Positions 1-11,189 of a stretch of DNA of 64,000 nt are shown in pieces. Within the stretch, counting starts at the first letter, position 1. Each line of letters opens with the position of its first letter. The stretch is from contig NC_061866.1 in the NCBI RefSeq assembly GCF_907164915.1, forward strand, positions 24,631,905 to 24,695,904, in the 5' to 3' direction. Source of the stretch: Impatiens glandulifera (taxonomy: Eukaryota; Streptophyta; Magnoliopsida; Ericales; Balsaminaceae). The notes beneath the pieces were generated by a model. That model saw only the letters and a list, made by a program, of their open reading frames with translations. It made no database searches and was not told where the DNA came from. The position numbers were made by a program, and so were the translations under genes.

Positions 1-2059
1 TAAACAATATCCAATTAAGGTTTGTAATAATTTTCATTCGGTTGAGATTACATTTATTTTAAAAAAATTAGTTTAGATTTAAATTAGATGAAATAAAAAT
101 AATAATACAATTTTATATAAAATCACTAGAAATATCTAAAAATAATTTAAAAAACTCATTGTATAATCAAATACGATTAGATAATTTTTTTTAACAAAAA
201 AACTCTTATTTTAAATCAAATACCTGATATTCTTATAATATTCCAAAAAAAAATTAGGTCTCAAAATAATTTATAATGTGTGAAGATAAATTTTATTTAT
301 TAAAAATAAATACAATCTAAAATAAAATAATACAATAAGGTAAATAATATTTAAATAAAATTTGTGATAATATTGATTCAGTAGAGTTATCATTTATATT
401 ACAGAATTAATCTTAGTTTTGATTAAAATAAATAAAAAATAATACAATTTGTAATACAATCACACAAAATATCTCAAATACATCAATAAAACTCATCGTA
501 AATTGAAAAATGATAAAATACATTTTTAACCTAAAAAACTCTTATTTAAAATAAAAATATCAGATTTTTTAAGAATAACTCAAAATAAAAGTTCGTCTCA
601 AAATAATTTATAATGTGTTAGATGAATCATATTTATTTAAAACAAATGCAACATAAAATAATACATTATGGTAGTAATATTGAAATGTAGTTTGCGTTAA
701 TTTCATTTCAGTTGAGATAACTTTTATATTACAAAAACTTATCTTATTTTAGATTATTTAAATTAAAATAAAAATAATAATGCAATTTGACATAAAATCA
801 TACGAAATATCATAAAATAGATTTTAAAAATTAGTGTACTTTCAAATACGATAAGAATATTTTTATAAGCTAAAAAATAATTATTTTTAATTATAATACC
901 AATTTTTCTTTGAACATTCGAATATAAAAAAACTTATCACAAAATGATTTATAATGTATTGCGATGACTTTAACTGAATTAAAACAAATACAACCTAACA
1001 TACAATAATACAAAATGGTAAATAATATCCGATTAAGGTTTGTAATAATTTTCATTCGGTTGAGATTACATTTATATTAAAAAAAAATAAGTTTAGATTT
1101 AAATTAAATGAAATAATAATAATAATGCAATTTTATATAAAATTACTAAAAATATCTAAAAGTAATTTAAAAAACTCATTGTATTTTTAAATACGATTAG
1201 TTATTTTTTTTTAAAAAAACTATTATTTTAAATAAAATACCTGATATTCTGAAAATATTCCAAAATAAAAAAAAAAGTCTAAAAACAATTTATACTGTGT
1301 TAAGATGACTTTTACTTATTAAAAATAAATAAAACCTAACATAAAACAATACAATATGGTAAATAATTTTTATATAAGGTTAACAATACAATATGGTAAA
1401 TAATATTTATATAAGGTTTGCGATAATATCGATTTAGTTGAGATAACGTTTATATTATAAAACTAATCTTAGTTTAGATTAAAATAAATACAATTTGTAA
1501 TAAAATCACATGAAATATTCCAAAATATATTAATATAACTCATTATAATTTTAAATACGATAAAATACATTTTTAACCTAAAAAAAATTCTTATATAAAA
1601 TAAAAATACTTGATTTTCTAAGAATATCCTAAAATAAAAAGTTTGTCTCAAAATAAATTATAATGTGTTAAATGAATCATTCTTATTTAAAACAAATGCA
1701 GCATAAAATAATACAATATGGTAAATAATATCGGATTAAGGTTTGTAATAATTTTCATTTAGTTGAGATTACATTTATATTAAAAAAAATAGTTTAGATT
1801 TAAATTAAATGAAATAAAAATAATAATGCAATTTTATATAAAATCACTAGAAATATCTAAAAGTAATTTAAAAAACTTATTGTATTTTCAAATACGATTA
1901 AGTAATTTTTTTCAACAAAAAAACTCTTATTTTAAATAAAATACCTGATATTCTTTGAATATTCCAAAAAAAAAAAAACTTCTCAAAACAATTTATAATG
2001 TGTTAAGATGACTTTTACTTATTAAAAATAAATAAAACCTAATATACAATAATACAAAA
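1..2059. repeat. Satellite higher-order unit 1 (A1-B-C-A2-D-A3)
   Basis: Six monomers, about 2,057 bp. Type B (336) has TTAAATAAAATTTGTGATAA, type C (669) has GGTAGTAATATTG, type A2 (1016) has CCGATTAAGG with ATTACTAAAAATATC, and type A3 (1720) has CGGATTAAGG. Type D (1357) carries a tandem duplication of about 38 bp at its left end. Type E, present in unit 2, is missing; the D-A3 junction falls exactly at the shared monomer boundary ACAATATGGTAA. Confidence 0.85.
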
Positions 2060-4457
2060 TGGTAAATAATATCCGATTAAGGTTTGTAATAATTTTTCAT
2101 TCGGTTGAGAATACATTTATATTAAAAAAATTAGTTTAGATTTAAATTAGATGAAATAAAAATAATAATGAAATTTTATATAAAATCACTAGAAATATCT
2201 AAAAACAATTTAAAAATTCATTGTATATTCAAATACGATTAGATAATTTTTTTAAACAAAAAAACTCTTATTTTAAATAAAATACCTGATATTCTTATAA
2301 TATTCCAAAAAAAATTAGGTCTCAAAATAATTTATAATGTGTGAAGATAAACTTTATTTATTAAAAATAAATACAATCTAAAATAAAATTATACAATATT
2401 GTAAATAATATTTAAATAAAATTTGTGATAATATTGATTCAGTTGAGTTAACATTTATATTACAAAATTAATCTTAGTTTAGATTAAAATAAATAAAAAA
2501 TAATACAATTTGTAATAAAATCACACAAAATATCCCAAATATATCAATAAAACTTATCGTAAATTTAAAAATAATAAAATACATTTTTAACCTAAAAAAC
2601 TCTTATTTAAAATAAAAATATCAGATTTTTTAAGAATAACTCAAAATAAAAGTTCGTCTCAAAATAATTTATAATGTGTTAAATGAATCATATTTATTTA
2701 AAAAAAATGCAACATAAAATAATACATTATGGTAGTAATATCGAAATATAGTTTGCGTTAATTTTATTTCAGTTGAGATAACTTTTATATTACAAAAACT
2801 TATCTTATTTTGGATTAATTAAATTAAAATAAAAATAATAATGCAATTTGACATAAAATCATACAAAATATCATAAAATAGATTTTAAAAATTAGTGTAC
2901 TTTAAAATACGATAAGAATATTTTTATAAGCTAAAAAATAATTATTTTAATTAAAATACCAATTTTTCTTTGAACATTCGAAAATAATAAAACTCATTAC
3001 AAAATGATTTATAATGTATTGCGATGACTTTAACTGAATTAAAACAAATACAACCTAACATACAATAATACAAAATGGTAAATAATATCCGATTAAGGTT
3101 TGTAATAGATTTCATTTAGTTGAGATTACATTTATATTAAAAAAAATAAGTTTAGATTTAAATTAAATGAAATAATAATAATAATGCAATTTTATATAAA
3201 ATTACTAAAAATATCTAAAAGTAATTTAAAAAACTCATTGTATTTTCAAATACGATTAGTTATTTTTTTTTTAAAAAAACTATTATTTTAAATAAAATAC
3301 CTGATATTCTTCAAATATTCCAAAAAAAAAAAAGTCTAAAAATAATTTATACGGTGTTAAGATGACTTTTACTTATTAAAAATAAATAAAACCTAACATA
3401 AAACAATACAATATGGTAAATAATTTTTATATAAGGTTAACAATACAATATGGTAAATAATATTTATATAAGGTTTGCGATAATATCGATTTAGTTGAGA
3501 TAACGTTTATATTATAAAACTAATCTTAGTTTAGATTAAAATAAATACAATTTGTAATAAAATCACATGAAATATTCCAAAATATATTAATATAACTCAT
3601 TATAATTTTAAATACGATAAAATACATTTTTAACCTAAAAAAAATTCTTATATAAAATAAAAATACTTGATTTTCTAAGAATATCCTAAAATAAAAAGTT
3701 TGTCTCAAAATAAATTATAATGTGTTAAATGAATCATTCTTATTTAAAACAAATGCAACATAAAATAATACAATATGGTAATATATTGGAATATAGTTTG
3801 CGTTAATTTCTATTTGGTTAGATAACTTTTATATTACAAAACTTATCTTGGTTTAGATTAATTTAATTAAAATAAAAAAATAATGCAATATTACAAAAAA
3901 TCACACGAAATATCACAAAATATATTTAAAAATTCAGTGTACTTTCAAATGCGATAAGAATATTTTTTTAACCTAAAAACAATTATTTTAAATTAAAATA
4001 CCAATTTCATTTTGAACATCCAAAAATAAAAAAGCTCATCAAAATATGATATATAATATATTGCAATGACTTTAACTGAATTAAAACAAATACATCCTAA
4101 CATAAGATAATACAATATGGTAAATAATATCGGATTAAGGTTTGTAATAATTTTCATTCAGTTGAGATTACATTTATATTAAAAAAATAGTTTAGATTTA
4201 AATTAAATGAAATAAAAATAATAATGCAATTTTATATAAAATCACTAGAAATATCTAAAAGTAATTTAAAAAACTTATTGTATTTTCAAATACGATTAGG
4301 TAATTTTTTTCAACAAAAAAACTCTTATTTTAAATAAAATACCTGATATTCTTTGAATATTCCAAAAAAAAAAAATTCTCAAAACAATTTATAATGTGTT
4401 AAGATGACTTTTACTTATTAAAAATAAATAAAATCTAACATATAATAATACAAAATG
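2060..4457. repeat. Satellite higher-order unit 2 (A1-B-C-A2-D-E-A3)
   Basis: Seven monomers, about 2,398 bp. It matches unit 1 type for type, including the 38-bp duplication inside D (3414-3490). It contains the additional type E monomer (3776-4117) with GGTAATATATTGGAATATAG and TTTCTATTTGGTTAG. It is the most complete unit in the window. Confidence 0.85.
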
Positions 4458-5822
4458 GTAAATAATATCCGATTAAGGTTTGTAATAATTTTTCATTCGG
4501 TTTAGATTACATTTATATTAAAAAAATTAACTTAGATTTAAATTAGATGAATTAAAAATAATAATGCAATTTTATATAAAATCACTAGAAATATCTAAAA
4601 ACAATTTAAAAAACTCATTGTATATTCAAATACGATTAGATAATTTTTTTAAACAAAAAAACTCTTATTTTAAATAAAATATCTGATATTCTTAGAATAT
4701 TCCAAAAACAAATTAGGTCTCAAAATAATTTATAATGTGAAGATAAACTTTATTTATTAAAAATAAATACAATCTAAAATAAAATAATACAATATGGTAA
4801 ATAATATTTAAATAAAATTTGTGATAATATTGATTTAGTTGAGTTAACATTTATATTACAAAATTAATCTTAGTTTAGATTAAAATAAATAAAAAAATAA
4901 TACAATTTGTAATACAATCACACAAAATATCCCAAATACATCAATAAAACTCATTGTAAATTTAAAAATGATAAAATACATTTTTAACCTAAAAAACTCT
5001 TATTTAAAATAAAAATATCCGATTTTTTAAGAATAACTCAAAATAAAAGTTCGTCTCAAAATAATTTATAACGTGTTAGATGAATCATATTTATTTAAAA
5101 CAAATGCAACATAAAATAATACATTATGGTAGTAATATTGAAATATAGTTTGCGTTAATTTCATTTCAGTTGAGATAACGTTTATATTATAAAACTAATC
5201 TTAGTATAGATTAAAATAAATACAATTTGTAATAAAATTATATGAAATATCCCAAAATATATTAATATAACTCATTGTAATTTTATATACGATAAATTAC
5301 ATTTTTAACCTAAAAAAAATTCTTATATAAAATAAAAATACTAGATTTTCTAAGATTATCCTAAAATAAAAAGTTTGTCTCAAAATAATTTATAATGTGT
5401 TAAATGAATCATTCTTATTTAAAACAAATGCAACATAAAATAATACAATATGGTAATACATTGGAATATAGTTTGCGTTAATTTCTATTTGGTTAGTAAA
5501 CTTTTATATTACAAAAACTTATATTAGTTTAAATTAATTTAATTAAAATAAAAATAATAATGTAATTTGACAAAAAAATCACACGAAGTATCACAAAATA
5601 TATTTAAAAAATCAGTGTACTTTTAAATGCGATAAGAATATTTTTTAACCTAAAAACAATTATTTTAAATTAAAATACCAATTTCGCTTTGAACATCCGA
5701 AAATAAAAAAACTCATCACAAAATAATTTATAATGTATTGCGATGACTTTACCTGAATTAAAATAAATACAACCTAACATAAAATAATACAAAATGGTAA
5801 ATAATATCCGATTGAGGTTTGT
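4458..5822. repeat. Satellite higher-order unit 3, partial, with a C/D chimeric monomer
   Basis: A1 (4458) and B (4795) are followed by a monomer at 5128. That monomer begins as type C (GGTAGTAATATTG ... TTTCATTTCAG) and switches to type D within GTTGAGATAACG near 5166-5180. Type E (5453) and the start of a type A monomer (5794) follow. The last monomer is cut at 5822 by retrotransposon-derived sequence. Confidence 0.82.
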
Positions 5823-6892
5823 AGTCATACCGGTTAATAATAATCCTGTTAGACGTTAATATCGATCTTTATTCTTTGCAAGTAGTCATAAACTCATGAA
5901 CCAAGTTGAAGTGCGGAAATGTTTGTTTCAACTTGAAGCAACAGATGGTCGGTTTAGAGGATGATAAGGAAGAGAGGACACAACACAAAATTTATGGATG
6001 TTCAGAGATAAAACTCTTACTTCATCCATTTTCTCAAACCTTTGAGAAGGATATTCACTAGAAGATTCCATCTGTTTAGAAAACATACACAGACTCAGTC
6101 GAACAACTAAGGTTTAATTACTGCATGTTTTCGACATTTCAATATACTCAATATATTGAACAAAAACAAATTATGTCAACTTACAATGCTCACCACTTAC
6201 ACATAAGAGATATTCTTTAATCTTGTCTGTACTTTGATTTTAATAAGTTAAAATGACATTAATTGGATTGTCATTTCTTAGGAGCATACAGTAAGGATAA
6301 TTTGTCTTCTGGTGCTCTTGACAGTCTGAACTATGTTAATAGACAACTACTATCAAAAGGTTTTCCTCAAACTTGTACCAAAATGGAAATAAAATTCTGA
6401 TATAGCATAAAGCTGATTTCTACCGCAACCGTAAATGTGATTGTATTTTGGGAAGTAGTGAAGATAATATCAGGCACGCTTCATGGAGTGCTGAAATGTA
6501 GAGTGTTGTATTTGCTTGTAGAGAACCGATATTTGGAAAGCCATATCCAAAATCCAAAGTCTTCCAAAAACCAATTTTTGATTGCCGAACTTTTGAATGT
6601 TGAACTTCTGAATGTCGATATCATCCGAATGTTGAAGTTCTGAATGCCGAACTTCCGAAAGCCGAAGTTCTGAATGCCAAACTTCCAAAAGCTGAAGTTC
6701 TGAATTCCGAACTTCCGAAAGCCGAAGTTCTGAATTTCGAACTTCTGAAAGCCGATGTTTTGAATGTCGAACTTTTGAAAGTCGATGTTCTGAATGTCGA
6801 ACTTCCGAAAGCCGAAGTTCTGAATACCGAACTTTCGAAAACCGATGTTCTAAATGTTGAACTTCTGAAAACCAATGTTTTTGAACAGGGTC
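5823..6892 (-). mobile_element. Degenerate copia LTR remnant inserted in the satellite
   Basis: Read on the minus strand it aligns by eye with the plus-strand LTR at 13847-15621. Shared blocks are the element-end side (GAACCAAGTTGAAGTGCGG, CAACTTGAAGCAACA), the CTCAAACCTTTGAGAAGGAT / ATATTCACT segment, the TTACAATGCTCACCACTTAC segment, and AATTTGTCTTCTGG. Both LTR tips are lost and I see no target duplication. The satellite monomer stops at about its 29th base before the insertion and resumes at the same phase after it, so this is an insertion into a monomer. A minisatellite fills its 6583-6885 part. Confidence 0.72.
6583..6885. repeat. 30-bp minisatellite inside the LTR remnant
   Basis: About ten units of roughly 30 bp built from two 15-bp halves, GAACTTCCGAAAGCC and GAAGTTCTGAATGCC, with point variation. 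Because the period is a multiple of three it leaves an open minus-strand frame (6621-6875) of ten-residue repeats of the type FRTSAFGSSx. I take that frame as accidental: no start context, no homologue, and it lies in a dead LTR. Other LTRs of the family carry CCGGTAGT-type repeats in the equivalent region. Confidence 0.88.
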
Positions 6893-7114
6893 CGCGATAA
6901 TTTCGATTCGGTTAAGATGGCTTTTATAAATAAAATATAATATTCTTTTTATTATATTAAATTAAATAAATTAAAAATAAATACAATTTGATATAAAATC
7001 ACATATAATATCCCCAAATTAAAAAAAAACATGTCAAAAAATGATTCATAATGTGTTGAAATAACTTTTACTTATAAAAGATCAATTTAACCTAACAAAA
7101 ATAAAATGGTATGG
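6893..7114. repeat. Diverged orphan satellite monomer
   Basis: GCGATAATTTCGATTCGGTT, AAATACAATTTGATATAAAATC, ATTCATAATGTGTTG and AACCTAACAAAAATAAAATGG keep the order of landmarks of the array monomers, most like type D, with internal deletions. It is the downstream half of the monomer broken at 5822, or the old edge of the array. Confidence 0.75.
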
Positions 7115-7683
7115 TCCTTGAAGAAAATCTTAAGAGACTAGAGGAGAGGCATATCAGATGATGAACTTCAAAACCGGTTATAGAAGTAGAATATTATTTT
7201 GGAACGATCCATGGCTAGAGAATAATTTCTAAACTATCAAAGTCAGAATTGGAAGAAATTGTCTCTTGTATTTAGTCAGAGATATTCAAGAAGGAAAATG
7301 AAACTCTATTTTTAGGAGTATTCCAAAAGGAGTCAGACTTCTGAATCTGATCAATAATATACAATTCAATGAAAACACTGATACGAAGAGCTAGAATACT
7401 ACTATGAATGAAAAGTTTGTGGCAGGAAAAACATGGGAGATCATTAGAACAATTCATCAATTCATCATTTGGATGACATTTAGGAAAAGATTGGCGACAA
7501 GAGGTAAAATTAAGAAGTATATTAATATTTTATACGTCAATTGTCAAATATGCGTAGTAAAAGAGGAAATAATTGACTACCTGTTTGGGGAGTGTACATT
7601 TGTATCAAAGTTGTGGATAAATTTTGTTTAGAACATGAATATCACCAACTTTCCAAGTACATGGAAATAAATCTTAGATCTTG
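7115..7683 (+). pseudogene. LINE (non-LTR retrotransposon) remnant, zinc-binding reverse transcriptase end
   Basis: Plus-strand pieces in more than one frame match the C-terminal part of plant LINE ORF2. First comes an FFWNDPWLE-like segment near 7195-7225. An open stretch follows (7404-7631) with the spacing of the zf-RVT domain: AGKTWEIIR, FRKRLATRGKI, then C-x2-C (CQIC), a short gap, and DYLFGECTF...LW. In this family the domain follows the reverse transcriptase and ends in a Cys/His cluster. Internal stops show it is dead. The 5' end and any poly(A) tail are not visible. Confidence 0.65.
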
Positions 7684-7815
7684 TGTTGGGATCGGTGCTA
7701 CTAATAGAGACTAAAGTTTAACTATTATTAACAGCTTACGATAAACTCTTCGATATTAATCATGTGAGGGATTAGTATCTGTTTCTATTCTTCGCAAATC
7801 CTCAAAACTTTTGAT
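7684..7815 (-). mobile_element. Short LTR fragment at the 3' side of element A
   Basis: Begins TGTTGGGATCGG, the terminal sequence of the minus-strand LTRs in this window. It continues with GGGATTAGTATCTGTTTCTA, which matches the reverse complement of the LTR stretch near 16560-16600. Only about 130 bp remain before accessory-gene sequence, so most of the LTR has been deleted. Confidence 0.6.
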
Positions 7816-9145
7816 TATAGGAGTTGAGTGGGACATATTGTAAGGGAATAACCCGACGAGCACTAACCTGAAGAGACATTTTCGGACTAAATGATTCTTC
7901 AAGGTTCTCATCCATGTTCTGATGATTATGATTCCATTCCCCATTATATTTAGAAGATTTACTCGATTTGGATTGAGCAGGGGTTGGTGTTTTGGGATTC
8001 TAGACTTTAATCTCTTTTTCAATGACAGGTTTTTCCAAAGGAGGAACTTCAACACCGGTTTTTTCAGGATTCTTGACCTGATGAGAGGAGGCATGATCCT
8101 TGTCCGTTGCCGATGATGGTATTAAATGGGCTTCATCTTGCCCACCCTCAAGCTCATTTTCTTTAGAGATTGTCCCAAGGAGACCCTAGTATGTTTCATC
8201 GGTAGAGGTAGGTTCCGTACGCTTATTATATGCTCCCAATCCTACCTTGACATACCGCCATACTTTTTTTAACAAAGGGTCCTCCTACCGCATAGCTATC
8301 AGATTTTTCACGTTCTTCTAATTTTCCCACTCTTTCTGAGCTTCTTCAGAGATGATTAATGCGATTTTGATAGGTTGAACTTCGCCTTGAGGGAGGAGCA
8401 TCTCTTCAATGAAGTCCAAAGGTTCGTTTTCGTCGATATAATTTAGATCGGTTCTAGGAGGAGGAATGCCAAAATCTTTTGAGGTTTCACCCATATCCAC
8501 ATATTTGAGTATAGTGGAGACGTACCTCTCCAGTAGCCCAGTTAGGTGATTTATCACCTCCGCATATGTTTTTGATGTGGAAGAGATAGGATTAAAGTTC
8601 ATCTAGCATGTCTTGATGGCAGGGAAGATCGCGCGGCCCCTTGCATAAGCCTCTACGAATTTACTTCTTCTGAAAGCTTCAGTGACATTCCTTGTTTTAG
8701 TGACGGAGAAAACTGATTTCTCTAATTCTAAAAGCCTTGCCCAATTCTTAGTGTGTACTACATCTAGAAATACCTCACTAAAATTTGTTTCCAATATGAG
8801 GTTCGCCCATGAGTTGAAAATATCAATCTTAACCATAGCTTCAACTTCAACATGTTCATGAATCAACGTAATGGATGTTTGTGCCTCTGGAGTAGCATCA
8901 AGAGGCGAGTCAGGAGGAGGAGGAGAAATTTCCTTGTCTTTTCTTGGCTCTACGTCTTCCTCTTGTTCAGGTTCTGGATCCGGTTCATTGATTTCGAGTT
9001 TCCTTGTTATTCTCATGGCCGTAAATGATGAAAATGATTCAAGCGGAGCCCTTCTTAATGCATATTTGTTTGGAAGAGGAGCAATATACAATATTCCTTG
9101 TGGAAACGTTGGAATATGAGTAGATTTCTCATCAGCGACTAACAT
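7816..9145 (-). pseudogene. Element A accessory gene c, C-terminal remnant
   Basis: Minus-strand frames 8603-9145 and 8318-8602, then further frames to about 7820, correspond to the C-terminal half of accessory gene c in elements I and II. Shared features are an acidic/proline linker, a segment FNSWANLILETNFSEVFLDV (compare YEWAKLWTKVNFKDMLP in element II), FVEAYARG (compare LVEANAKLN), a basic Lys/Ser tract, and a tail with RRVIPLQYVP (compare IRVEPLQFVP in II). The N-terminal domain is missing and frames are broken at 8602 and below. Function is unknown. Confidence 0.6.
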
Positions 9146-9532
9146 AATTGTCTAAATATCAGTAGTTGAGAATCCATTACCGGAGTTGGGATCTCCTTCT
9201 GAATAGCTTGATCAATATCGGTCTGACCGGTAGCAGTTGTTTCGGGCTGATTAGTTTGCAGAGAATTGGACCGATCAGTTTTATTAGCCTCAGACCGATT
9301 GGTTAGCAACACTTCGAGCTGTTTGGTTTGGGACCCTTCAATTTATCGGTCGGTTTCCAAGTCCTCCAGACGCTCAGTTTCAAGAGGAAATTTATGTAAT
9401 GCATCTTATTTTTAATAAACCATGATTTCATTAATAAATAGCTAAATAGTCGATACATAATAACCGGTTCATGATACAAAATAACCGGTTCACTTTTCCA
9501 AACATAATGATGGAGGGATTTGGATCCTAAAG
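9146..9532 (-). other. Linker remnant between accessory modules of element A
   Basis: About 390 bp with many short GATCGGT / GACCGGT / CTGATCAG-like repeats. Read on the minus strand they give Gln/Thr/Glu-rich peptide like the linkers of gene c in elements I and II. There is no continuous frame and no recognisable domain. Gene b and the first domain of gene c, expected here, are absent, so a deletion joined the c linker to gene a. Confidence 0.4.
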
Positions 9533-10285
9533 CTAAAAAATTGGAAACCCTAGGGTCATTTCTTTCTTGATCCTTTCTTTTTCTACCCTATCGATGTAGG
9601 AATGAACTCTTTCCTTTGTTAGAAGTTGGGATTGATTAGGGACGATTCCTGGTCCAATATACGCATCTATGTCAAAGAAGATGCCACTTAGTTGAGACGC
9701 ATAGCCGATCAGCATTTTATCTGAAGATATCATTTTCTTCAGGTTGTCGAAGATAACCTTCAACTAGTTTATAGGAATTCTTCTCGCGATGACTATAATC
9801 ATCTCGAAAATCTTTTTAGAGTAGATGTGGGTGGAATCTTTGGCCAAACTTGATTTTCCAATGATATCATTATGAATCTGAAATTCGGTTTTCAGGAGGG
9901 ACTTAGCTCCATGGGTTTCAACGGGATTGGAGGAATATGAAAAGTAACGTGACATTTCATCGATGATTTCACTCGAGGAGGAGGAGAAATTAGAAAAGAC
10001 TTTTGTTGGAAGTTCGCAGTTTCGTGAAAGATCTTCTTCATCGAATATAAATTCTTTTTCCTTGAACTTTGGAGAGGATGAGTGTACCCTGAAACACCTT
10101 GGCATTTTCGAAAAACTCAAATACTATGTCATCATAAATGGCATGACGATCCTCAATAAATTTTCTTAAGCCCGTGTTCTCCAAGGACATGAACATATAG
10201 ACAAATTATTTATCTCCACTTGACAGAACGAATTGAAAATCGATAAGAAGAGTGTTATGAGATAAAGCTAGATTCATTTCTTTGA
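9533..10285 (-). pseudogene. Element A accessory gene a, broken
   Basis: Two frames (9764-10120 and 9533-9763) plus a frameshifted N-terminus reaching an ATG near 10285. Visible features of the family are a start region with LLIDFQFVLSS, TGLRKFIED-like, CELPTKVF (the LPTEG-like site), ETHGAKSLLKTEFQIHNDI, RRIPIN followed by a stop where other copies have W, then LKKMISS, GYASQLSGIFFDID, IGPG and LLTKERVHSYID. It is closest to gene a of elements II and IV. Function is unknown; the presumed product would be about 240-260 residues. Confidence 0.7.
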
Positions 10286-11189
10286 TTTCAAAGAAGAGAA
10301 AGTCTTTTTCTTGAGAGGAGAGAATATTGATCAATAAAGAGTGAGTTCTAATCTAAAAACTGATAGAATGCTTCAGTTGGATAGTTTTTCTCCAATGAAG
10401 GCATCATTAAATAGGGAAACATTTATTTAAGATTCATCCTAAATTCCATTGGACAAGAGAAAGTGACTGTTACAACTTTATGAAAGTAATTGTTGCAGAG
10501 ATGTTAGTCATCCGTTTAACGGTGAGAGACACAAGTCTTCACGTTGTTTAAGGAATGACTGTTTGATTTTTGAGAAAAAATAAATTCATACAAATAATGA
10601 CAAAAACTAGACAACTGTCCCATTTTGATTGGAAGATGAAACTACCGAAATTTTTCATGTCAATAACCGATCGGTTGTCAGCAAATTTGGTATTTAAAGG
10701 ATCAGTTATTTAGACCTGAAGAAAAACCGCTTCCGCGTGAAGCAGAAATATAACCTATCGGTATTTGTTCATTCTGTTGAAATAACTGATTGACTTAATA
10801 TCCAGTTTTACTTAATCTGTTCGGTTTTTTCTACAATTATCTCGGTAGAGTGATCTGATCGGTTTCAAAAGGAGAAAACTGTACGGTTTTATTTGTCTCA
10901 TCATTTATTTATCCTCTAAACTTATGCACACATATGTTTTATGATATTATGCAACAAAAAAGTTTTGAGAAGCAGAAGATTCTCCCTAAATCTGTGCATA
11001 GTGTTTTTATGAAAACTGTTTCAAAAAAAATAGTTTTGAAAAGTAAAGGCTTCTCCCTCAATGCATGTCCGATTTTATATGAGAAAATATGCAATATGAA
11101 CATTTTGAAAAAGAGGAGGGTTCTCCCTAAATGCATGCCGTATTTTTAGAAAGATTTAGTTAATATTTACAACTCCCAAAATATTTCGA
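10286..11189 (-). other. Spacer between pol and gene a in element A, with degenerate GAGAAGC hairpins
   Basis: No gene. It holds the expected upstream region of gene a and, at 10967-11150, three repeats of a motif (GAGAAGC..GATTCTCCCT, AAGGCTTCTCCCT, GAGGGTTCTCCCT). Each is followed by a TGCAT/TGTGCAT-containing segment. The same hairpin occurs once or twice at equivalent places in elements I and II. Confidence 0.55.

Larger units (their letters stand above)
1..5822. repeat. AT-rich satellite array with higher-order repeat structure
   Basis: Seventeen tandem monomers of about 325-363 bp plus a partial one. Each starts near GGTAAATAATAT or GGTAGTAATAT and carries recurring landmarks (GTTGAGATTACATTTATATT, AAAATACCTGATATTC, CAAAATAATTTATAATGTG). 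Starts lie near 1, 336, 669, 1016, 1357, 1720, 2060, 2400, 2731, 3077, 3414, 3776, 4118, 4458, 4795, 5128, 5453 and 5794. By sequence type the order is A1-B-C-A2-D-A3 / A1-B-C-A2-D-E-A3 / A1-B-(C/D chimera)-E-A. Types differ strongly from one another, but the same type in successive copies is nearly identical. There is no coding content; two identical 60-codon frames (1469-1651 and 3526-3708) only reflect the repeat. The location (centromeric, subtelomeric or interstitial) cannot be told. Confidence 0.93.

Noticed and set aside
1469..1651. 60-codon minus-strand frame identical to one at 3526-3708
   Set aside because: Identity reflects the satellite higher-order repeat. Composition is Phe/Ile/Tyr-rich as expected of AT-rich DNA; not a gene.
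1..5822. CRISPR-like array
   Set aside because: Units of about 340 bp without spacer structure in an AT-rich plant satellite; not CRISPR.
6621..6875. 84-codon decapeptide-repeat frame
   Set aside because: Frame stays open only because a 30-bp minisatellite has no stop in that phase; it lies in a dead LTR.
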